From Halothiobacillus neapolitanus (GTDB lineage Bacteria > Pseudomonadota > Gammaproteobacteria > Halothiobacillales > Halothiobacillaceae): a stretch of DNA of 9,335 nt. Location: the NCBI GenBank assembly GCA_020722165.1, contig DYLI01000063.1, forward strand, positions 1-9,335, written 5' to 3'. The stretch's first letter is position 1, and each line of letters opens with the position of its first letter. This document shows, in pieces, positions 5,858 to 9,335 of this stretch. The notes under the pieces are model-generated. The model was not told the DNA's origin and searched no databases. It worked only from the letters and a program-made list of their open reading frames with translations. The translations under genes and the position numbers were made by a program.

Positions 5858-7196
5858 ACCAGGCCGCGCCGATCAGGGCGGCGAGCACCGAGGCGGAAAG
5901 AATGGCCGTTTTGGCCAGATCAAGCACATGTGGGTTGCTCCCGAAGCTGAGCTGGCCGATAAAAATCGACATGGTGAAGCCAATGCCGGCAATCAACCCA
6001 GCGCCGAAGATATGTCCCATGTGCACGCCGTCTGGCAGGCGTGCCAGCCCTGAGCGCACCGCCAGCCAGCTAAACGTGGTAATGCCGAGCGGCTTGCCGA
6101 TGACCAGACCGAGCATGATGCCGACAACCACCGGATGGCCGAAGATTGTCGCTAGATCACCAAGCTGTACCGCCACACCGGCATTCGCCAGCGCAAACAG
6201 CGGCACGATGATAAAGGCTACCGGCATGGCAAATATGTATTCCAGGCGTACCAAGGGCGGCTGGATGGCGTGCAGGCCGCTTTGCAGGGTTTCCAGTAGG
6301 TGCAGCTGGGGTTTGTTTTTCAGTATCGACTGCCCGAATGCGCCGTTCTGTCCATCTTGGTCAAAACGATCCATGAGCTGACGCACATGCTGGCTGAACC
6401 CGGCTTGTGTATGGCGCGAGGTCGTTGGAATCATGAACGCCGTGAGCACACCGGCGACCGTGGCATGAACCCCAGATTGCAATACGGCGTACCACAGCAG
6501 CACACCCAGGATGAGGTAGGGAGTAGGCGAGCGCACGTTGGCGGCATTCAGCAGCGCCATGATCGCTAACAATCCACTGGCGACAAGCAAGGCATCGGTT
6601 TGCAGGTTTTCGGTATAGAACAACGCAATCACCACCACCGCGCCCAGGTCATCGACAATGGCCAGCGCGACCAGAAACATCAGCAGTGCCTTGGGCACGC
6701 GCGAGCCCAGCAGGGTCATCACACCCACCGCAAAGGCGATGTCCGTCGCCATGGGAATGCCCCAGCCGACGGCAAATTCACCGCCCTGATTGACGGCATA
6801 AAACAGAGCAGCAGGAACCACCATGCCGCCCAGCGCGGCGATCATCGGTAGCGCGGCCTGACGCGGCGTTGCCAGATCCCCTGCCATGATTTCGTTTTTG
6901 ATTTCCAGGCCGACCAGAAAGAAGAACAGCGCCATCAGTCCATCGTTGATCCAGTGGTGCAGTGATTTTTGCAGTGTCCAGTCGCCCACGCTTAGCGAGA
7001 GAGGGGTTTCCCAGAGGTGATGGAAGCTATGCGCCAAGGCACTATTGGCTAACACCATGGCAATGACAGCGGCAGCCATCAACATCAATCCGCTGGCGCT
7101 TTCCCATTGAATGAATTTTTCAAATGGCGAAAGTGCTTTGCGGAAAATACGTTCAAGCATTTTGTTCGTTGGGTGTTCTGGTGAAGTTACGTTCAT
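5814..7196 (-). CDS. nhaA: NhaA-type Na+/H+ antiporter
   Basis: Inner-membrane antiporter that expels Na+ (or Li+) in exchange for two protons, for sodium tolerance and pH homeostasis at alkaline pH. Diagnostic residues are all visible: GLEIKNEI with Glu98 near the pH-sensing region, ATDIAFAVGV with Asp152, the ion-binding pair Asp182-Asp183 in VALAIVDDLGAVVVIALFYT, and Lys368 in GLVIGKPLGI. Other family blocks are SGVHATVAGVLTAFMIP (241-257) and FGAGLIAGIGFTMSIFI (397-413). At 460 aa it is longer than E. coli NhaA (388) because of an N-terminal extension and a hydrophilic insert at about 258-310 between membrane segments; longer NhaA proteins of this kind are common in other bacteria. The ATG at 7196 has no clear Shine-Dalgarno sequence; an in-frame ATG at residue 13 (starting MLERIF) is an alternative start. 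Its last codons overlap the end of the symporter gene on the opposite strand. No NhaR-type regulator gene is adjacent. Confidence 0.96.
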   Translation of the reverse strand: MNVTSPEHPTNKMLERIFRKALSPFEKFIQWESASGLMLMAAAVIAMVLANSALAHSFHHLWETPLSLSVGDWTLQKSLHHWINDGLMALFFFLVGLEIKNEIMAGDLATPRQAALPMIAALGGMVVPAALFYAVNQGGEFAVGWGIPMATDIAFAVGVMTLLGSRVPKALLMFLVALAIVDDLGAVVVIALFYTENLQTDALLVASGLLAIMALLNAANVRSPTPYLILGVLLWYAVLQSGVHATVAGVLTAFMIPTTSRHTQAGFSQHVRQLMDRFDQDGQNGAFGQSILKNKPQLHLLETLQSGLHAIQPPLVRLEYIFAMPVAFIIVPLFALANAGVAVQLGDLATIFGHPVVVGIMLGLVIGKPLGITTFSWLAVRSGLARLPDGVHMGHIFGAGLIAGIGFTMSIFIGQLSFGSNPHVLDLAKTAILSASVLAALIGAAWFILTSPAPKASAQT

Positions 7197-7473
7197 GGTG
7201 GATTTTTTGTTGCAGGTTTTCGCAGAGCCTACAAGAAGATGTCAGTTTCGTGCAAAAATTTAGCCATGCAAAAAATCGTGAGGGATAGGTGGGCGTTGCA
7301 TTCTTGCGAAGTTTTGCGTGACTGGTGCTTGCTTAACGGATTCGTTTTTACCAGCTAGAGCGTTGCACAAGCTGGCTACCCTAACGAGTGAGGTTGCTAG
7401 TCATGGCAGCCATCATCGGTGCGCTCTGTTAATATCACGGCTTAATTCAATTTTATGTTGCAGGTTTGTTGTT
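7197..7473. other. divergent intergenic region between nhaA and the DAHP synthase gene
   Basis: This 277-bp stretch should hold promoters in both directions. I see no RNA gene, and no TyrR-like box or leader peptide rich in aromatic codons. It contains a spaced repeat of TGCAAAAA (7251-7258 and 7267-7274), a dyad CCAGCT/AGCTGG (7351-7356, 7370-7375), a dyad ATGGC-A-GCCAT (7403-7413) and an extended -10 box near 7427. The plus frame of the DAHP synthase stays open back to a GTG at 7318, but the 52 residues it would add do not look like the family. Confidence 0.6.
7427..7435 (+). promoter_or_regulatory. putative extended -10 promoter of the DAHP synthase gene
   Basis: TG-T-TAATAT (7427-7435) is a good extended -10 box, placing transcription start near 7442 and leaving a leader of about 30 nt before GTG 7474. 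No convincing -35 box is seen 17 nt upstream. A small dyad, ATGGC-A-GCCAT (7403-7413), falls where a -35 region would be and could be an operator. Confidence 0.4.
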
Positions 7474-8532
7474 GTGGCCATTCATCTGACCGACGATTTA
7501 CGCATTGTAGGCATTGAGGAAGTTGTTCCTCCCGTGACTGTGCGCAGTAGGCATCCACTCACCGAGCGCGGCGCGGAAACTGTTTTTGCCGCACGCCAGG
7601 CGATTCACCACATACTTTGCGGCGATGATGACCGCTTGCTGGTCGTTATGGGGCCGTGTTCAATTCACGACGTTAAGGCAGCGCGTGATTATGCGAGTCG
7701 TCTGAAGGTGTTGGCGGCGGAGGTCGCGGATGACATTCTGCTGGTCATGCGCGTGTACTTTGAAAAGCCGCGTACCACGGTGGGTTGGAAGGGTTTGATT
7801 AACGACCCGAATCTGGATGGCAGTTATCGCATCAATGAAGGCTTGCTACTTGCGCGGCATTTGTTGGCTGATCTGGCAGATATGGGAATGCCTGCGGGAA
7901 CGGAATATCTTGATTTGATTAGCCCGCAATATGTGGCCGATTTGATTAGCTGGGGCGCGATTGGCGCACGTACCACCGAAAGCCAGGTGCATCGTGAGCT
8001 GGCTTCGGGTTTGTCCTGCCCGGTCGGCTTCAAAAATGGCACCGATGGCGGATTACAAGTGGCGATTGATGCCATTCGTGCTGCCGAGCGTCCGCATCAC
8101 TTTTTGTCGGTGACCAAGGAAGGTCGTTCGGCGATTTTTTCCACACGCGGCAACGAAGACTGTCACATTATTCTGCGTGGCGGGCATGAGCCGAACTTCG
8201 ATGCGGCACACGTCGCGGCGGCGGCGGCGGCTTTAGAAAAAGCCAAGTTGCCTGCGCGCATCATGATCGACTTTTCCCACGCCAACAGTCGCAAGCAGCA
8301 CATGCTGCAAATTGATGTCGCCAATGATGTCGCCGCACAAGTGGCGGCGGGCAACAAGGCGATTATCGGCGCCATGGTCGAAAGCCATATTGTGGGCGGA
8401 CGGCAGGATGTGCAGGACGTGCAAGGTTTGACCTATGGCCAGAGCATTACCGATGCTTGCGTGGGTTGGGATGATGGTGCAGCCATTGTGCATACGCTGG
8501 CTCAAGCAGTGCGTGCGCGGCGGGCGGTCTGA
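7474..8532 (+). CDS. aroG: 3-deoxy-7-phosphoheptulonate (DAHP) synthase, class I AroG/AroF/AroH type
   Basis: Condenses phosphoenolpyruvate with erythrose 4-phosphate, the first step of the shikimate pathway to aromatic amino acids, in the cytosol. With the GTG start at 7474 it is 352 aa, against 350 for E. coli AroG, and begins MAIHLTDDLRIVGIEEVVPP, which aligns with the AroG N-terminus (DDLRIKEI...). Metal ligands fall one residue after their AroG positions: Cys62 in MGPCSIHD, His269 in DFSHAN, Glu303 in MVESH and Asp327 in SITDAC. Highly conserved blocks include YFEKPRTTVGWKGLINDP and IGARTTESQVHRELASGL. Upstream in frame there is no ATG, and CAGG lies 9 nt before the GTG, a modest ribosome site. 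The N-terminal region needed for allosteric inhibition is present, so it is probably feedback-inhibited, but which amino acid (Phe, Tyr or Trp) cannot be read; the aroG symbol reflects family likeness, not proven Phe sensitivity. An alanine run at about 248-253 sits in a variable helix. Confidence 0.95.
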   Translation: MAIHLTDDLRIVGIEEVVPPVTVRSRHPLTERGAETVFAARQAIHHILCGDDDRLLVVMGPCSIHDVKAARDYASRLKVLAAEVADDILLVMRVYFEKPRTTVGWKGLINDPNLDGSYRINEGLLLARHLLADLADMGMPAGTEYLDLISPQYVADLISWGAIGARTTESQVHRELASGLSCPVGFKNGTDGGLQVAIDAIRAAERPHHFLSVTKEGRSAIFSTRGNEDCHIILRGGHEPNFDAAHVAAAAAALEKAKLPARIMIDFSHANSRKQHMLQIDVANDVAAQVAAGNKAIIGAMVESHIVGGRQDVQDVQGLTYGQSITDACVGWDDGAAIVHTLAQAVRARRAV

Positions 8533-8569
8533 TCATTGCACGACACAGCAATTCAGCGGAGTAGGGTAA

Positions 8570-9211
8570 ATGTTTGATTTAATCGTGATGGGCGGTTGGT
8601 GGATGGCACCCATTGTGCTGGCCTCGGTGATTGCCTTGGGGATTATTCTTGAGCGCAGTTGGGCGTTGCGCCGCGCGCGCGTGCTGCCGCTGGGTGTGGT
8701 CGAGGAGTTGGAAACATTGGTGCAAAACCGCGAGCTGACCACGGATCGATTGCGTGGCATTGCCCAACGTTCGCCGCTGGGGCGAGTGTTGTCCGCTGGG
8801 CTGGTGCCGTTTGTGATTAGCCGTGAGGAAATGAAAGCGCGCATTGAAGATGCCGGGCGGCATGTGGCGCATGAGCTTGAATGCTGCCTGCCGACCTTGG
8901 GCACGATTGCCATGATTAGTCCGCTGCTTGGGCTTTTGGGTACGGTGGTCGGTATGATTTTGACCTTTGAGGTGTTGACCACGCAGGGCATCGCCAAGCC
9001 GAATGAATTGGCGGGCGGGATTTCTACCGCGCTGATTACCACGGCGGCGGGTTTGATTGTGGCCTTGCCTGCCTTGGTGGCCTACCGTGCGCTACGCGCG
9101 CAGGTTGATCGCCTAGTAATCGACATGGAGCGCGAATCCATGCGTTTGCTAGATGCGTTGTACACCCGTGAAGTGGCGCAGAAGCCCGGAAAAGCTGGGG
9201 CGGCGAAATGA
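8570..9211 (+). CDS. exbB: ExbB-type proton channel subunit (MotA/TolQ/ExbB family)
   Basis: Inner-membrane subunit of the ExbB-ExbD motor that passes proton-motive energy to a TonB-type protein for outer-membrane transport. At 213 aa it is a short-form ExbB with three membrane segments: about 11-27, 107-133 and 147-175. The long cytoplasmic loop lies between the first two and an amphipathic tail follows. Family motifs are ISPLLGLLGTVVGMILTFEVL (residues 116-136, with Thr125) and GGISTALITTAAGLIVALPA (149-168, with Thr157/Thr158), the pore-lining threonines expected in this family. The ATG at 8570 is preceded by GGAGTAGGG (8558-8566), a good ribosome site. It overlaps exbD by ATGA and follows the DAHP synthase gene by 37 nt with no terminator, so the three may be co-transcribed. 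TolQ is the main alternative, but no tolR/tolA/tolB neighbours are visible; ExbB is favoured because similar short ExbB/ExbD pairs are common outside the tol-pal cluster. Confidence 0.9.
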   Translation: MFDLIVMGGWWMAPIVLASVIALGIILERSWALRRARVLPLGVVEELETLVQNRELTTDRLRGIAQRSPLGRVLSAGLVPFVISREEMKARIEDAGRHVAHELECCLPTLGTIAMISPLLGLLGTVVGMILTFEVLTTQGIAKPNELAGGISTALITTAAGLIVALPALVAYRALRAQVDRLVIDMERESMRLLDALYTREVAQKPGKAGAAK

Positions 9212-9335
9212 ATTTCAAGGGGCATCAACGCCGCGATGAAGTCGGTCTGGACATGACGCCGCTGATTGATGTGGTGTTTTTGTTGCTGATTTTTTTCATG
9301 CTCACGGCGAACTTTACCCAAGCGCAGCGTTTGAA
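9208..9335 (+). CDS. exbD: ExbD/TolR-family biopolymer transport protein (5' part only)
   Basis: Only the first 42 codons are in the window. They read MNFKGHQRRDEVGLDMTPLI and continue DVVFLLLIFFMLTANFTQAQ, the hallmark of ExbD/TolR: a short basic cytoplasmic N-terminus, the DMTPLIDVVF motif and a single membrane helix. Asp21 is the expected protonatable aspartate within that helix. ExbD assembles with the ExbB pentamer and couples proton flow to movement of a TonB-like partner through its periplasmic domain, which lies beyond the window. The ATG overlaps the exbB stop (ATGA), so translation is probably coupled; GGGGCGGCG just upstream may serve as a weak ribosome site. Confidence 0.92.
   Translation, partial: MNFKGHQRRDEVGLDMTPLIDVVFLLLIFFMLTANFTQAQRL

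Noticed and set aside
5659..6381. 240-codon plus-strand open frame spanning the symporter end and nhaA antisense
   Set aside because: It runs out of frame through the symporter C-terminus and then antisense to nhaA, with low-complexity Ser/Pro/Met composition and no family likeness.
7351..7375. CCAGCT/AGCTGG hairpin as a terminator or riboswitch
   Set aside because: The stem is only 6 bp with a 13-nt loop and no T run, so it does not support either role.
7318..7473. N-terminal extension of the DAHP synthase from GTG 7318
   Set aside because: The 52 extra residues (including ASHGSHHRCALL and LNSILCCRF) do not resemble any AroG N-terminus, and the length from GTG 7474 matches the family almost exactly.
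8212..8232. GCG-type triplet run in the DAHP synthase gene
   Set aside because: It encodes a short alanine run in a variable surface helix of normal length for the family; it looks like composition bias, not a contingency repeat.
8533..8569. Possible terminator between the DAHP synthase gene and exbB
   Set aside because: Only a 5-bp ATTGC/GCAAT pairing with no T run is present, so co-transcription remains more likely.
1..9335. CRISPR array, prophage, toxin-antitoxin, defence or biosynthetic cluster
   Set aside because: No regular repeats, phage genes, small paired genes or unfamiliar large genes were seen; apart from the MITE-like element the window is conserved housekeeping and transport genes.

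Overview
This window looks like ordinary chromosomal backbone from a gammaproteobacterium. The evidence is a methionine aminopeptidase-GlnD gene order like that of E. coli, an RluA-type pseudouridine synthase without an S4 domain, an AroG-like class I DAHP synthase, an NhaA antiporter and an ExbB/ExbD pair. Base composition is moderately GC-rich by eye. Genus cannot be fixed from sequence reading alone. The pairing of a sodium-coupled symporter with a Na+/H+ antiporter fits a marine, brackish or otherwise sodium-using lifestyle, but that is inference.

Layout. Positions 1-4002 hold a tight minus-strand operon transcribed map -> glnD -> rluA. The gaps are 1 nt (map-glnD) and 3 nt (glnD-rluA), and rluA is cut by the left window edge. 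A short divergent region (4003-4131) carries a likely map promoter on the minus strand and a good promoter for tRNA-Ser(UGA) on the plus strand. The tRNA (4132-4221) is followed by a rho-independent terminator. Directly after it lies a 101-bp palindromic, TA-flanked MITE-like element (4270-4370) that fills most of the gap before the next gene. Next come a plus-strand sodium:solute symporter (4418-5857) and a minus-strand nhaA (5814-7196), which converge and overlap by 44 bp. A 277-bp divergent intergenic region (7197-7473) separates nhaA from an aroG-like gene that starts at GTG 7474. After a 37-nt gap come exbB (8570-9211) and exbD, which begins in an ATGA overlap and runs off the right edge.

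How the genes fit together. Map trims initiator Met, GlnD senses glutamine and uridylylates PII, and RluA modifies 23S rRNA and tRNA; this is a housekeeping operon linked by co-translation rather than by pathway. The symporter would spend the sodium gradient that NhaA helps maintain. ExbB/ExbD form a proton-driven motor that energises a TonB-like partner not seen here. AroG starts aromatic amino acid synthesis.

I found no previously undescribed system. The most noteworthy non-coding structure is the MITE-like hairpin element. Smaller curiosities are the in-frame glnD/rluA junction, the convergent overlap of two sodium transporter genes, and several small dyads near predicted promoters or ribosome binding sites.
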